From Winogradskyella epiphytica (GTDB lineage: Bacteria > Bacteroidota > Bacteroidia > Flavobacteriales > Flavobacteriaceae), in assembly GCF_003217215.1 (NCBI RefSeq), contig NZ_QJTD01000003.1, forward strand, positions 186,001-250,000: a stretch of 64,000 bases of DNA. The letters run 5' to 3'. A program made the position numbers and the translations under genes. Below the pieces are notes generated by a model. That model did not search any database. It had not been told where the DNA came from and saw only the letters and a list, made by a program, of their open reading frames with translations. Positions within the stretch are counted from its first letter, which is position 1. Every line of letters begins with the position of its first letter. Positions 1 to 9,779 of this stretch are shown here, in pieces.

Positions 1-1419
1 TAGGTCGTTTTCTAATAGGGTAGGAATTACATATTTTCCACCTGATGTTTTAAACATTTCTTTTTTACGCCCTGTGATTTTTAAGAAACCTTCATGATCA
101 AGTTCTCCTTTATCTCCAGTATGGAAATAATCACCAGACATGACTTCAGATGTTTTTTGTGGGTCTTTGTAGTAGCCAAGCATAACATTTGGACCTTTTA
201 CTAATACTTCACCATCATCTGCTATTTTTACTTCTACATTGTCTATAGGTTTACCAACAGTGCCTACTTTATAACCGTTACCTTCCATAATGCCTACAGA
301 TATTACAGGAGAAGTTTCTGTTAATCCGTAACCTTCCATGACTGGCATACCCGCGGCGCCAAACATACGAGCTAATCGAGGTTGTAGTGCAGCACTACCT
401 GATACCATAGTTTGTAATTCTCCTCCAAGTGCTTCACGCCATTTAGAGAAAATAAGTTTACGTGCAATTTTAAGTTGGAATTCATACCATGCGCCATTTA
501 CACCATATGGCTCCCATTTTTCTCCTAAACTAACAGCCCAAAAGAATAGTCCTTTTTTAATACCTGATAATTCTTCACCTTTAAGCATTATTTTATCGAA
601 TACTTTCTCAAGTAAACGTGGCACTACACTCATTAAATGAGGGTTTATTTCTTTAGCGTTATCTCCGATTTTGTCAATGGCTTCAGCATAATAAATAGAG
701 GCACCTGAATATTGATAGACATAGATTAATAGACGCTCAAAAATATGACAAATAGGTAAGAAACTTAATATACGGTTTTCTCCCTCTACTAAAGGAACAC
801 GCTTATTACTATCTAAAGCATTACTTGCAATATTCCAATGAGATAACATAACCCCTTTAGGTTTTCCTGTAGTACCTGAAGTATAAATAATGGTGGCTAA
901 GTCATGAGGTTTTACAGCATCTTTTCGCGCTTCAACTTCTTGCTGATTGCTTTCATCTTTACCAAGCTCAAATAACTCCGAATAATGTTTACAGCCATCT
1001 ATATGGTCAAAAGAGTACACTTCCTTAATCTTCGTATTAGCTTGTACAGCTCTTACTTTTTCTAAAACATCTGAATCTGAAACGAAACAATAAATAGATT
1101 CACTATGGTTTAAAACATATTCGTAGTCTTCAGCACTTATAGTTGGATAAATTGGAATGTTTTGTGCTCCAAGCTGAAGAATTCCGATATCCATAATGTT
1201 CCATTCCGTCCTATTCGTCGTTGAAATGACAGCAATTTTATCATCCTTCTGAATCCCTAAACGCAATAAAGCCCTACTAATCGCATTTGATTTATCTACA
1301 TATTCTTGCGTGGAAATAGCTTCCCATTTCCCATTGTATTTAGTAACCAGTGCTTTAGCGTTAGGTTTGTGCTTTAATTGATAGTAAGGAAAATCAAAAA
1401 GCCTTGTAACTTCAGTCAT
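1..1419 (-). CDS. Long-chain fatty-acid CoA ligase (AMP-binding), 3' end missing
   Basis: This gene starts at an ATG and runs off the left edge after 473 codons, so the C-terminal part of a roughly 590-residue family is absent. The adenylation core is clear: a P-loop-like YTSGTTGKPKG motif near residue 180, GYGLTETSPV near 350 and the YFHTGDKGELDHEG hinge region near 430. This is the FadD15-type acyl-CoA synthetase, which activates fatty acids with ATP and CoA on the cytoplasmic side of the membrane for beta-oxidation or lipid remodelling. It is transcribed away from purL, with about 230 bp between them. The exact chain length preference cannot be read from the sequence. Confidence 0.93.
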   Translation of the reverse strand, partial: MTEVTRLFDFPYYQLKHKPNAKALVTKYNGKWEAISTQEYVDKSNAISRALLRLGIQKDDKIAVISTTNRTEWNIMDIGILQLGAQNIPIYPTISAEDYEYVLNHSESIYCFVSDSDVLEKVRAVQANTKIKEVYSFDHIDGCKHYSELFELGKDESNQQEVEARKDAVKPHDLATIIYTSGTTGKPKGVMLSHWNIASNALDSNKRVPLVEGENRILSFLPICHIFERLLIYVYQYSGASIYYAEAIDKIGDNAKEINPHLMSVVPRLLEKVFDKIMLKGEELSGIKKGLFFWAVSLGEKWEPYGVNGAWYEFQLKIARKLIFSKWREALGGELQTMVSGSAALQPRLARMFGAAGMPVMEGYGLTETSPVISVGIMEGNGYKVGTVGKPIDNVEVKIADDGEVLVKGPNVMLGYYKDPQKTSEVMSGDYFHTGDKGELDHEGFLKITGRKKEMFKTSGGKYVIPTLLENDL

Positions 1420-1598
1420 ATCTTTAAATGCTTATTTGGTAAGTGATGTTACGAAAATATAAAATTTAAAGTTATAAAAAATTAAATTAGTCAAGTAGGT
1501 CGAAAAAAAATCAATGTTGCCTGTATTAAACCTATGAAATAGTAAGCATTTTTTGAGAAAAGTAACTTAACTCAAATCATGGGTCGTTCTTATAAATA

Positions 1599-1632
1599 AA
1601 AAAGCTCTCACAAAATGTGAAAGCTTTTTTAA
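1599..1632 (-). terminator. Rho-independent terminator of purL
   Basis: An inverted repeat with arms around AAAAAGCT and AGCTTTTT encloses an inner CACA/TGTG pairing. On the minus strand a run of six T follows it. It lies about 20 bp past the purL stop codon. Confidence 0.85.
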
Positions 1633-1652
1633 TGAGTTGTTATTTAAATGGC

Positions 1653-4600
1653 CTATTTGGTTAACCACTTTCTAGCATTAACAAAGGCTTCTAACCAAGG
1701 TGAAACTTCGTCTTTTCTATCTGTTGGATAGTTGGCCCAGTTCCATTGGAAAATTGAACGCTCAATATGAGGCATTGTTGCTAGGTGTCTTCCTGATTTA
1801 TCACACATCATTGCGGTGTTAAAGTCAGAACCATTAGGGTTCGCAGGATATTCAGCATAACCATACTTAGCTACAATATGATATCTATCTTCTGAATATG
1901 GTAATTTGAATTTTCCTTCGCCATGAGAAATCCAAACACCTAATTTAGTTCCAGCTAAACTTGAAAGCATGACTGAATTATTTTCTTGAATTTCAACAGA
2001 AGTAAATCCGCTTTCGTGCTTTTTAGAATTGTTATAAGTCAGTTTTCCATGAGTTTCATGATCTGGATTAACTAAATCTAGTTCCATCATCAGTTGAGCC
2101 CCATTACAAATACCAATTGAAAGTGTGTCTTCACGTTGGAAGAAATCTTTAATCACCTTATTGGCCTTTTCGTTGTATTTAATAGCGCCAGCCCATCCTT
2201 TTGCTGAACCTAACACATCTGAATTACTAAATCCACCAACAGCTCCTAAAAACTGAATGTCTTCAAGAGTTTCTCTGCCAGAAATTAAATCTGTCATATG
2301 AACGTCTTTAACATCAAATCCTGCGAGATACATAGCATTTGCCATTTCGCGCTCGGAATTCGATCCTTTTTCACGTAGAATAGCTGCTTTAGGGCGAACA
2401 GTAGTATTATCTTTTCTTAAAACATCATTTAGCTTCCCTGTAAACTGATTTGGGAATTTAAATTCTAAAGGTTGCTTCTTATAATTATCAAAACGATCTT
2501 GCGCTAATCCGTTTGCTGTTTGTTTTTGATCTAGTAAGAAAGACGTTTTATACCACATATCTCTTAACCTAGAAACTGTCATTGTATAGACTTGGTTGTC
2601 GTTGATAATGCCTAAAACATCTTCTTCAACTACTTTACCAAGTTTGTGGAATTCAATATTTGCTTTAGTTAATCCAGCTTCAATAGAATCATCTACAGAC
2701 TGAAAAACAAGTCCTGCATTTTCAGCAAAAAGAACTTTGAATGTGTCTTTTTCGTTAATAGAAGTGATATCTAATTCAGCACCTAAATTATTATCTGCAA
2801 AACACATTTCTAAAAGCGTGGTAATTAATCCACCTGAAGCCACATCATGTCCAGCAACAATTTGGTTGTCTTTTATTAAGTCTTGAATTGTATTGAATAC
2901 GTTTTTAACGTAAGCAGCACTTTTAATATTAGGTGTAGTGTTTCCTATTTTGTTATTGATTTGCGCAAAAGAACTTCCTCCTAATTCATAAGAATCTTGT
3001 GAAAGGTTGATATAGTAGATAGAACCTTTTCCTTTTTGTAAAACAGGCTCTACAACTTTAGTGATATCGTTACAGTTTGCAGCGGCAGAAATAATCACTG
3101 TTCCTGGAGAAATGACATCTCCATCAGGATATTTCTGTTTCATGGATAAGGAATCTTTTCCTGTTGGGACATTTATACCAAGATCTATGGCAAATTCTGA
3201 AACGGCCTTCACCGCTTCGTATAGTCTTGCGTCTTCACCTTCATTTTTACAAGGCCACATCCAGTTAGCGGATAAAGAGACACTTTGTAAACCATCTTTT
3301 AAAGGCGCCCAAATAATATTGGTTAATGCTTCTGTAATAGAGTTTCTACTTCCTGCTTCAGGGTTAATTAAACCCGAAATAGGAGAGTGGCCAATACTTG
3401 TAGCAATACCTTCTTTGCCTCTAAAGTCGAGTGCCATAACACCAACGTTGTTTAAAGGAATTTGTAAAGGACCAACACATTGTTGTTTAGCTACTCTACC
3501 ACCAACACAACGATCGACTTTATTGGTCAGCCAATCTTTACAAGCTACAGCTTCGAGTTGTAAAAGTTGATCTAAATAGTCATAAAAGTTATTTGTGTCG
3601 TACGAAATGCCACCGTAAACTTTTTCCACGGTAGTATCAGTCATTACGGTTTTTGGAGAACTACCAAACATGTCTTCTAAAGCTAAATCCATAGGTTTAG
3701 CACCTGTGGTTTTAGATTTGAAACAGAAGTTTTGGTCATCGGTAACTTCACCAACGGTATATAGTGGCGAACGCTCACGTTCTGCTATTTTGCTTATATG
3801 ATCTAAGTTCTTTTCGGCAATTAATAATCCCATTCGTTCTTGAGATTCATTACCAATAATTTCTTTTCCAGAAAGCGTTGGATCTCCAACAGGAAGTTGG
3901 TCTAAATCGATGCAACCACCAGTATCTTCAATTAATTCTGAAAGACAATTTAAATGACCTCCAGCACCATGATCGTGAATAGAAATAATATCGTTAGAAT
4001 CACTTTCTACCATGCCACGAACAACATTTGCGGCACGTTTTTGCATTTCAGGATTGGAACGTTGCACGGCGTTTAATTCAATACCCGAAGCAAATTCCCC
4101 AGTATCGGCAGAAGAAACTGCAGCGCCTCCCATACCAATTCTATAGTTATCACCACCTAAAACCACAATTTTATCTCCAGCTTTCGGTACTTCTTTAATG
4201 GCTTGATCTAATTTACCATATCCAATACCACCAGCTTGCATAATCACTTTGTCGTAGCCTAATTTACGAGGTTTTGATCCTTCAAGTGAAGTGAAAGCAG
4301 TATCATTATTTTCGTCGTGTTCAAAGGTTAAAACTGAACCACAGATTAAAGGTTGACCAAATTTGTTTCCAAAATCTGAAGCGCCATTACTCGCTTTGAT
4401 TAAGATATCCATTGGAGTCTGGTACAACCATTTACGTTCTGGGAATGCTTTTTCCCATGGACGTTCATCGTTTAATCTTGAATAAGAAGTCATATAAACA
4501 GCAGTTCCGGCTAAAGGTAAAGATCCTTTTCCGCCTGCAAGTCTATCTCTAATCTCTCCACCAGAACCTGTAGCTGCACCATTGAAAGGTTCTACGGTTG

Positions 4601-5357
4601 TTGGGAAGTTATGTGTTTCGGCTTTTAATGAAATTACCGAATCAAAATCTTTAGTCGCATAATAATCAGGAACATCTGCACGCTTCGGAGCAAATTGCTC
4701 TACTACAGGTCCTTCAATAAATGCCACATTATCTTTGTAGGCCGAAACAATTGTATTTGGGTTTTGTTTCGACGTTGCCTTAATCATTTGAAATAAAGAG
4801 CTGTCTTTTTCTTCACCATCAATAATAAATGTTCCGTTAAATATTTTATGACGACAGTGTTCTGAATTCACTTGAGAGAAACCAAAAACTTCAGAATCTG
4901 TTAATGGTCTTCCTATTTTTTTTGAAACGCCTTCTAAATATTCAACTTCTTCGTCGCTTAAGGATAAGCCTTCTTGTTGATTGTAAGCCGCGATATCTTC
5001 GATATTGATAATATCTTCTGGTTGAATATCAATCGTAAAAATCTCTTGATTTAAACCTTGATACTTTTCAGAAATCATTGGGTCAAAATCCTTATAGTTC
5101 TCTGAAACTGCTTCGAACTCTTCAATACGAAGAATGCCTTCAATACCCATGTTTTGGGTGATTTCAACTGCGTTTGTACTCCAAGGTGTTATCATTGCTG
5201 CTCTTGGCCCAACAAAAAAAGCATCGAGAGATGCTTGTTCTAATTTAGGTTGGTCGGCAAATAACCATGTCAATTTAGAAATGGTTTCTGTTGATAATTC
5301 TTTTGTTGCTTGAACAGCAAATACTTTACTGTTTTGGTTTCCGAAGAAATGAATCAT
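1653..5357 (-). CDS. purL: Phosphoribosylformylglycinamidine synthase (single-chain FGAR amidotransferase)
   Basis: At 1234 residues this is the large single-chain PurL type, close to the 1295 residues of the E. coli enzyme. It converts FGAR, glutamine and ATP to FGAM in step four of purine synthesis. Seen in order are an N-terminal PurS-like part, two AIRS-related synthetase halves (with SVISLKAETHNFPT near residue 240 and a second half from about 640) and a C-terminal class I glutaminase from about 1000. The glutaminase nucleophile Cys lies in GICNGAQLM near residue 1080, with the catalytic His in WISHGEGKF. The gene stands alone between two terminators. A TAnnTTTG box lies about 33 bp upstream of the ATG. 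Confidence 0.98.
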   Translation of the reverse strand: MIHFFGNQNSKVFAVQATKELSTETISKLTWLFADQPKLEQASLDAFFVGPRAAMITPWSTNAVEITQNMGIEGILRIEEFEAVSENYKDFDPMISEKYQGLNQEIFTIDIQPEDIINIEDIAAYNQQEGLSLSDEEVEYLEGVSKKIGRPLTDSEVFGFSQVNSEHCRHKIFNGTFIIDGEEKDSSLFQMIKATSKQNPNTIVSAYKDNVAFIEGPVVEQFAPKRADVPDYYATKDFDSVISLKAETHNFPTTVEPFNGAATGSGGEIRDRLAGGKGSLPLAGTAVYMTSYSRLNDERPWEKAFPERKWLYQTPMDILIKASNGASDFGNKFGQPLICGSVLTFEHDENNDTAFTSLEGSKPRKLGYDKVIMQAGGIGYGKLDQAIKEVPKAGDKIVVLGGDNYRIGMGGAAVSSADTGEFASGIELNAVQRSNPEMQKRAANVVRGMVESDSNDIISIHDHGAGGHLNCLSELIEDTGGCIDLDQLPVGDPTLSGKEIIGNESQERMGLLIAEKNLDHISKIAERERSPLYTVGEVTDDQNFCFKSKTTGAKPMDLALEDMFGSSPKTVMTDTTVEKVYGGISYDTNNFYDYLDQLLQLEAVACKDWLTNKVDRCVGGRVAKQQCVGPLQIPLNNVGVMALDFRGKEGIATSIGHSPISGLINPEAGSRNSITEALTNIIWAPLKDGLQSVSLSANWMWPCKNEGEDARLYEAVKAVSEFAIDLGINVPTGKDSLSMKQKYPDGDVISPGTVIISAAANCNDITKVVEPVLQKGKGSIYYINLSQDSYELGGSSFAQINNKIGNTTPNIKSAAYVKNVFNTIQDLIKDNQIVAGHDVASGGLITTLLEMCFADNNLGAELDITSINEKDTFKVLFAENAGLVFQSVDDSIEAGLTKANIEFHKLGKVVEEDVLGIINDNQVYTMTVSRLRDMWYKTSFLLDQKQTANGLAQDRFDNYKKQPLEFKFPNQFTGKLNDVLRKDNTTVRPKAAILREKGSNSEREMANAMYLAGFDVKDVHMTDLISGRETLEDIQFLGAVGGFSNSDVLGSAKGWAGAIKYNEKANKVIKDFFQREDTLSIGICNGAQLMMELDLVNPDHETHGKLTYNNSKKHESGFTSVEIQENNSVMLSSLAGTKLGVWISHGEGKFKLPYSEDRYHIVAKYGYAEYPANPNGSDFNTAMMCDKSGRHLATMPHIERSIFQWNWANYPTDRKDEVSPWLEAFVNARKWLTK

Positions 5358-5389
5358 TTATATGTTTATTTGAGATGAAAAATATGCTG

Positions 5390-5397
5390 CAAAGTTA
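5390..5397 (-). promoter_or_regulatory. Bacteroidota -7 box of purL
   Basis: The minus strand reads TAACTTTG, an exact TAnnTTTG match, 33 bp upstream of the purL ATG. No clear TTG lies 17-23 bp further upstream, so only the -7 element is supported. Confidence 0.55.
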
Positions 5398-5464
5398 ATT
5401 CATTTTACGCTAATCTTAGTCATAATTAAATTGCAAATTGTGAAGTATTCAACATGTTTTAAAC

Positions 5465-5496
5465 AAAAAAGCAGCCTTTTGAAAGCTGCTTTTTAA
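5465..5496 (-). terminator. Terminator of the endonuclease I gene
   Basis: A GCAGC/GCTGC stem is extended by A and T runs (AAAAAAGCAGC, 9-base loop, GCTGCTTTTT). It sits 20 bp downstream of the endonuclease stop codon and upstream of the purL promoter. Confidence 0.85.
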
Positions 5497-5515
5497 AATA
5501 TTTAAGTTGTGACGA

Positions 5516-7303
5516 TTATTGTTTCACAAGTTTCTTCGTTATAGTTGAATTGTTTTGTGTGATTTTAACGATATAAATACCTGACTTTAAATTTTGTAAG
5601 TCGATGGTGCTTGTTTTAGAAATTAAGGTTCTAAACACAGGCTTTCCAAGAATATCGTAAATCTCAATATTAGTATCCTTGCTAGATTTTAAACCTATCG
5701 TTAAACTTCCTTTAGTTGGATTTGGGTGAAGTTTTACAGTTTCAATATTAAATTCTTCAACATTCATAGGTGCGTAGCATGTATACGACAGATCGTCAAA
5801 TATTACTCTGTCTCCATTACTGTTACCGTCAATGACAACAGAAACATTGTTTTCTATATTAATATTTGAAATTGTGGTAGTTTGTTCGCTTCCACTAAAT
5901 GGAATAGTTCCAACTAATACACCATTAACGTTTACATTGAAAGTTCCACTACCGCCACTAAACACGCGTAAAGTCGTTACGGTTAAAGAACCTATACCTC
6001 CAGTGGTTGTTGGCATCGTTAATGCTCCTTCTCGTATAGTTATAGCTCTGTTGCTTAAAGTTTGATCTGTTCTGGCATCTGTTGCTGTCCAGGTTCCTCC
6101 GTCGTCACCTGTCCATGTTCTGATACTATAACCACTAGCATTGTCAGGTATATTTTCAAAGGATTCTGATATACATTCAGTTCCTCCACCAACACTTCCA
6201 TTGTTAGTAGTAGTTTCGCAGGCTTCATTACTAAACCCTGATGTGTTTCCAGATGTATCTTTAGCTCTTACCGTAAAGCAATACTCTGTTTCTGCAGATA
6301 ATCCGTATGCAGTGGTTGAGTTTTCACTTGTGCTAAAAGCAAATACGCCATCTCTAAAAACATCGTAAGACGCCACAGCTACGTTATCATTAGACGGTGT
6401 CCAACTTAAAGTGATGCTATTGTCTGTTGGGTTAGAAGCTATTAAATTTGTAGGATTAGATGGCGCTTCAGTATCTGGAGTTGGATTCCAAATCATATTA
6501 GCATATTCTGGATGATCTACAAATGGATTTGCATTTCCTTGAAAATTATACGCTGCATGGTTTCTAGCTATTTCTCTAGCATCTACTGGATCTACATTAT
6601 AATGCCAATCTAATAACATATCTACAGCCCAAGATTCTAGAGCTTGGTCGTTAGTCCCATTAAACATTTGAAAACTAGTATAGTTATCGACATTGTTTTG
6701 GTAGCGTGTAACGAAATATAAAATGGCTCTAGCAATATCTCCTTTAAATTCATCTATAGGTTCAAATACGGTTCCTGAGTAACCAGGTACATTACTGCTG
6801 CCTTTTTTTGATCCATTTAAAGATGTCCATGTAGCATTACCAACAGTTCCAAAAGGAAAACTCCCTCTTTGACCATTGACATAACCATCACTTGGTACAA
6901 CATGATGAATATCGTTCTTCATAGGTGAAGCGCTGTTAAAAGACGATTGAGGAACTAAATGTTCTCGGTTGTAACAATCGTTTTCAGAGTTGTAATTTCC
7001 ACATTTATTGGTGTGGTGATTATAACTATAAGGATCTGGACCATTAGGATTTTCATTATAATAGGATAATACAGTGTTGTCATTTTCATAACCTGGAACA
7101 TTCATATTATCAGAATGTGTTGTTTCGTATCCATAGTATAATGCATTATAACCTTGGTCATTATGACCATTAGCAATAATATTCATTAATTCGGTTTTCA
7201 AAGCGTAGCCTGTTAGGCCTTCTGCGCTATCATAGTAGTTAGCAGGAATTTGAGCAAATCCAATGCTCGAGATACATAGTAGTAAAATGTAAAAGTACTT
7301 CAT
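5516..7303 (-). CDS. Secreted endonuclease I with fibronectin III and T9SS sorting domains
   Basis: This is a 595-residue exported nuclease. Residues 1-17 form a signal peptide ending IGFAQ. Residues about 25-255 carry the EndA/NucM (endonuclease I) fold with the metal-binding NREHLVPQSSF motif and the downstream NDIHHVVPSDGYVNGQR segment. A fibronectin type III domain follows at about 285-365, then a jelly-roll-like region, and finally a type IX sorting domain (HPNPTKGSL ... GIYIVKI ... KKLVKQ) in the last 70 residues. The protein should therefore cross the outer membrane by T9SS and degrade extracellular DNA or RNA for nutrient or phosphate supply. It begins 18 bp after the stop of the RsmB-like gene and may be cotranscribed with it. 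Its terminator lies just downstream. Confidence 0.93.
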   Translation of the reverse strand: MKYFYILLLCISSIGFAQIPANYYDSAEGLTGYALKTELMNIIANGHNDQGYNALYYGYETTHSDNMNVPGYENDNTVLSYYNENPNGPDPYSYNHHTNKCGNYNSENDCYNREHLVPQSSFNSASPMKNDIHHVVPSDGYVNGQRGSFPFGTVGNATWTSLNGSKKGSSNVPGYSGTVFEPIDEFKGDIARAILYFVTRYQNNVDNYTSFQMFNGTNDQALESWAVDMLLDWHYNVDPVDAREIARNHAAYNFQGNANPFVDHPEYANMIWNPTPDTEAPSNPTNLIASNPTDNSITLSWTPSNDNVAVASYDVFRDGVFAFSTSENSTTAYGLSAETEYCFTVRAKDTSGNTSGFSNEACETTTNNGSVGGGTECISESFENIPDNASGYSIRTWTGDDGGTWTATDARTDQTLSNRAITIREGALTMPTTTGGIGSLTVTTLRVFSGGSGTFNVNVNGVLVGTIPFSGSEQTTTISNINIENNVSVVIDGNSNGDRVIFDDLSYTCYAPMNVEEFNIETVKLHPNPTKGSLTIGLKSSKDTNIEIYDILGKPVFRTLISKTSTIDLQNLKSGIYIVKITQNNSTITKKLVKQ

Positions 7304-7321
7304 TCGTAATAGGGAATATGG

Positions 7322-8533
7322 TTATTTCTTTTCTAATAAAGCCATGTAAAATCCATCAAATCCAGATTTGTAGGCTAATATTTTTTTATCTTTTATTATA
7401 TTAAAATCTTTTCCAGCTTCTGAAGTTAAAAATTTTTCAACTTGCTTCTGATTTTCTGATGGTAAAACAGAACATGTGGCATAAACCATTTTTCCACCTG
7501 GTTTTACCATTTTAGAGTATTGTTCTAAACATTCGGCTTGCGTTTTTTTAATGTTTTCAATAAACTCAGGCTCCAATTTCCATTTAGCGTCAGGGTTTCT
7601 TCTTAAAACTCCTAATCCAGAACAGGGTGCATCAATTAGTAAACGATCTGCTTTGCCATGTAACTTTTTTATAGGCTTCGTAGAATCTATGACTTTCATT
7701 TCAATATTATGAACCCCATTTCTTCGTGCCCTAACCTTTAATTTTTTCAATTTACTTTCGTAAATATCCATAGCTATTAGCTGACCTTTGTTTTCCATTA
7801 ATGAAGCTAGATGCAGGGTTTTTCCACCAGCTCCTGCGCAAACATCTACAACTTTCATTCCAGGTTGTACATCTAAAAAGTCAGCAACTAATTGAGAGGA
7901 AGCGTCTTGAACCTCGAACCAACCGTCTTTAAAAGCTTCAGTAACAAAAACGTTGGCGCGTTCTTTCAATTTTAAAGCTGAAGGATGACCTGGTAAAAAT
8001 TCCGTTTCTATATCTTCAGATTGCAATTTAAGTTGTAAATCTTCTTTGTTAGTTTTTAAGGTATTTACTCTAAGGATAACTTCGGCTTGCTCATTTTGCA
8101 TCGCAATTTCCTTGGTCCATTCCGCTTCACCTAATTCTTTAACGCCTAATTCATCCATCCAATCTGGAATGGACTCACGGTATTTTCTAATTTTTGACAA
8201 TTCGTCAAAACGACCTTTAATTTTACGTGTTGGTGTATCGGTGAAGTATTTCCAATCTGGTAATTTTATGCCTTTTAAAGTTGCCCAAACCGCAAAAATA
8301 CGCCAAAGGTTATCTCTATCATATGGGGCTTTAACGTCTGCGATTTCAGCATAAAGTCTTTGGTAGCGTACAATTGTATATACGGTTTCGGCTACGAATC
8401 CTCTATCGCGTGCGCCCCAACGTTTATCACGTTTTAGTAATTGTTGTATGACTTTATCTGCATATTCGCCTTCGTTAAAAATTAGGTGTAATCCGTCGAT
8501 AACGGCAAAGCATAAATTTCTGTGTAATCTCAT
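7322..8533 (-). CDS. RsmB/NOP2/Sun family RNA (cytosine-C5)-methyltransferase
   Basis: This 403-residue enzyme transfers a methyl group from S-adenosylmethionine to C5 of a cytosine in rRNA or tRNA. Residues 1-140 form the RNA-binding N-terminal part. The Rossmann methylase follows, with SAM motif VVDVCAGAGGKTLHL near residue 225, DAPCSGLGVLRRNPD near 300 and YATCSVLPSENQ near 355. The PCSG and TCS motifs contain the two cysteines of this family, one catalytic and one for release. The length fits RsmB-like proteins of Bacteroidota. The exact target base cannot be told. It is the first gene of a possible two-gene unit with the secreted nuclease. Confidence 0.93.
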   Translation of the reverse strand: MRLHRNLCFAVIDGLHLIFNEGEYADKVIQQLLKRDKRWGARDRGFVAETVYTIVRYQRLYAEIADVKAPYDRDNLWRIFAVWATLKGIKLPDWKYFTDTPTRKIKGRFDELSKIRKYRESIPDWMDELGVKELGEAEWTKEIAMQNEQAEVILRVNTLKTNKEDLQLKLQSEDIETEFLPGHPSALKLKERANVFVTEAFKDGWFEVQDASSQLVADFLDVQPGMKVVDVCAGAGGKTLHLASLMENKGQLIAMDIYESKLKKLKVRARRNGVHNIEMKVIDSTKPIKKLHGKADRLLIDAPCSGLGVLRRNPDAKWKLEPEFIENIKKTQAECLEQYSKMVKPGGKMVYATCSVLPSENQKQVEKFLTSEAGKDFNIIKDKKILAYKSGFDGFYMALLEKK

Positions 8534-8594
8534 ATTAGGTATTCTGTTATATGTCCTTTCAATACAGTTTAATTTTTCTGCAAAAAAGAACGTA

Positions 8595-8602
8595 CAAAGG
8601 TA
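8595..8602 (-). promoter_or_regulatory. -7 box for the RsmB-like gene
   Basis: The minus strand reads TACCTTTG, matching TAnnTTTG, 62 bp upstream of the ATG at 8533. The -33 element is not obvious. Confidence 0.5.
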
Positions 8603-8676
8603 AGCAAATGTTTATTTGTTGTGTTGCTTTAGTGTTAATTTATAAAGCTTTTCTATTTTTAGAAAAAATATTAGTT

Positions 8677-9747
8677 ATGAAAAACTTGTTTGTGGTACTT
8701 ATAATTCTCTCTTTTTTGAGTTGCGAACAACAAAAGAAGGAAGAAATACTTAGCTCAAGAGAATTATCGAGAATTTGGGTAAAGGATATTCTGAAAGATT
8801 CTACTTTGAGTATTAGAACCTTTGAAGAAATTGATGGTAATATATATTACGCAGCACATGAAGGAAAAGCGGGAGTTCTTTTAAATGATGGGAGCAGAGT
8901 TACTGACTTGTATAAATATGATAGTATTCTGCCTTCATTTAGAGCATCAGCTTTTAATGGTAAAAACATATTTTATTTGAGTATTGAATCACCTGCTTTA
9001 ATCTATAAATTAGACTATCATGTAAATAATAAAGTCTACCTAAATCACAGTTTAGTTTATAAAGAAACCCATGAAAAGGCATTCTATGACTCTATGAAAT
9101 TCTGGAATGAACAAGAAGGTATTGCCATGGGAGATCCAACAGATAATTGTATAAGTATCATTATTACTAGAGATGGGGGAAACACCTGGACGAAAATTTC
9201 TTGTGAAGATTTACCAAATGTTACTGAAGGTGAAGCGGCCTTTGCGGCTAGTAATACTAATATTTCTATTGTAGGTAATCATACTTGGATAGCTACTGGA
9301 GGAAAAGCGAGTAGAATACTATATTCTTCAGACAAAGGAAAAAGCTGGGAGATTTTTGAAACACCAATAATACAAGGGACACAAACTACCGGAATCTATT
9401 CTATTGACTTTTACGATGAAAAGTCTGGTTTTGCTATTGGAGGTGATTATACTAAGCCAAATGATACTTTAAATAATAAAATCAGGACTAAGGATGGTGG
9501 TAAAACCTGGCAAGTTGTCGCTAATGGCATGGGACCTGGTTATAGAAGTTGTGTGCAATACATACCGAATTCAGATGGTAAAGAATTAGTAGCGGTGGGC
9601 TTTAAAGGCATTGACTATAGCCATGATGGCGGTGATTCCTGGAAGCACGTAAGTGACGAGGGGTTTTATACGATCCGGTTTTTGAACGATTCTGTGGCTT
9701 ATGCAGCAGGAAAGGGTCGGATTAGTAAATTGATTTTTAGGGAATAA
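8677..9747 (+). CDS. BNR/Asp-box beta-propeller lipoprotein (YCF48-like)
   Basis: I place the start at the ATG at 8677, giving 356 residues. An in-frame start at 8551 is possible, but the 8677 start begins a clean lipoprotein signal (KNLFVVLIILSFLSC, Cys 16). The mature part carries repeated Asp-box motifs of the SxDxGxxW type (TRDGGNTW, SSDKGKSW, TKDGGKTW, SHDGGDSW), each closing a propeller blade. This resembles sialidase and YCF48/HCF136-like folds. No catalytic residues for a glycosidase are visible, so the substrate is unknown. It is convergent with the LTxxQ-like gene and shares a terminator with it. Confidence 0.85.
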   Translation: MKNLFVVLIILSFLSCEQQKKEEILSSRELSRIWVKDILKDSTLSIRTFEEIDGNIYYAAHEGKAGVLLNDGSRVTDLYKYDSILPSFRASAFNGKNIFYLSIESPALIYKLDYHVNNKVYLNHSLVYKETHEKAFYDSMKFWNEQEGIAMGDPTDNCISIIITRDGGNTWTKISCEDLPNVTEGEAAFAASNTNISIVGNHTWIATGGKASRILYSSDKGKSWEIFETPIIQGTQTTGIYSIDFYDEKSGFAIGGDYTKPNDTLNNKIRTKDGGKTWQVVANGMGPGYRSCVQYIPNSDGKELVAVGFKGIDYSHDGGDSWKHVSDEGFYTIRFLNDSVAYAAGKGRISKLIFRE

Positions 9748-9749
9748 AA

Positions 9750-9773
9750 AAAGGAAGCTTATTTGGCTTCCTT
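9750..9773. terminator. Bidirectional terminator between convergent genes
   Basis: The stem is AAAGGAAGC / GCTTCCTTT with a 6-7 base loop, flanked by an A run and T-rich sequence. It separates the BNR lipoprotein gene from the LTxxQ-like gene. Confidence 0.8.
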
Positions 9774-9779
9774 TATGTT

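Noticed and set aside
3061..3570. 169-codon plus-strand frame inside purL
   Set aside because: Antisense shadow of a highly conserved gene, without start context or domain.
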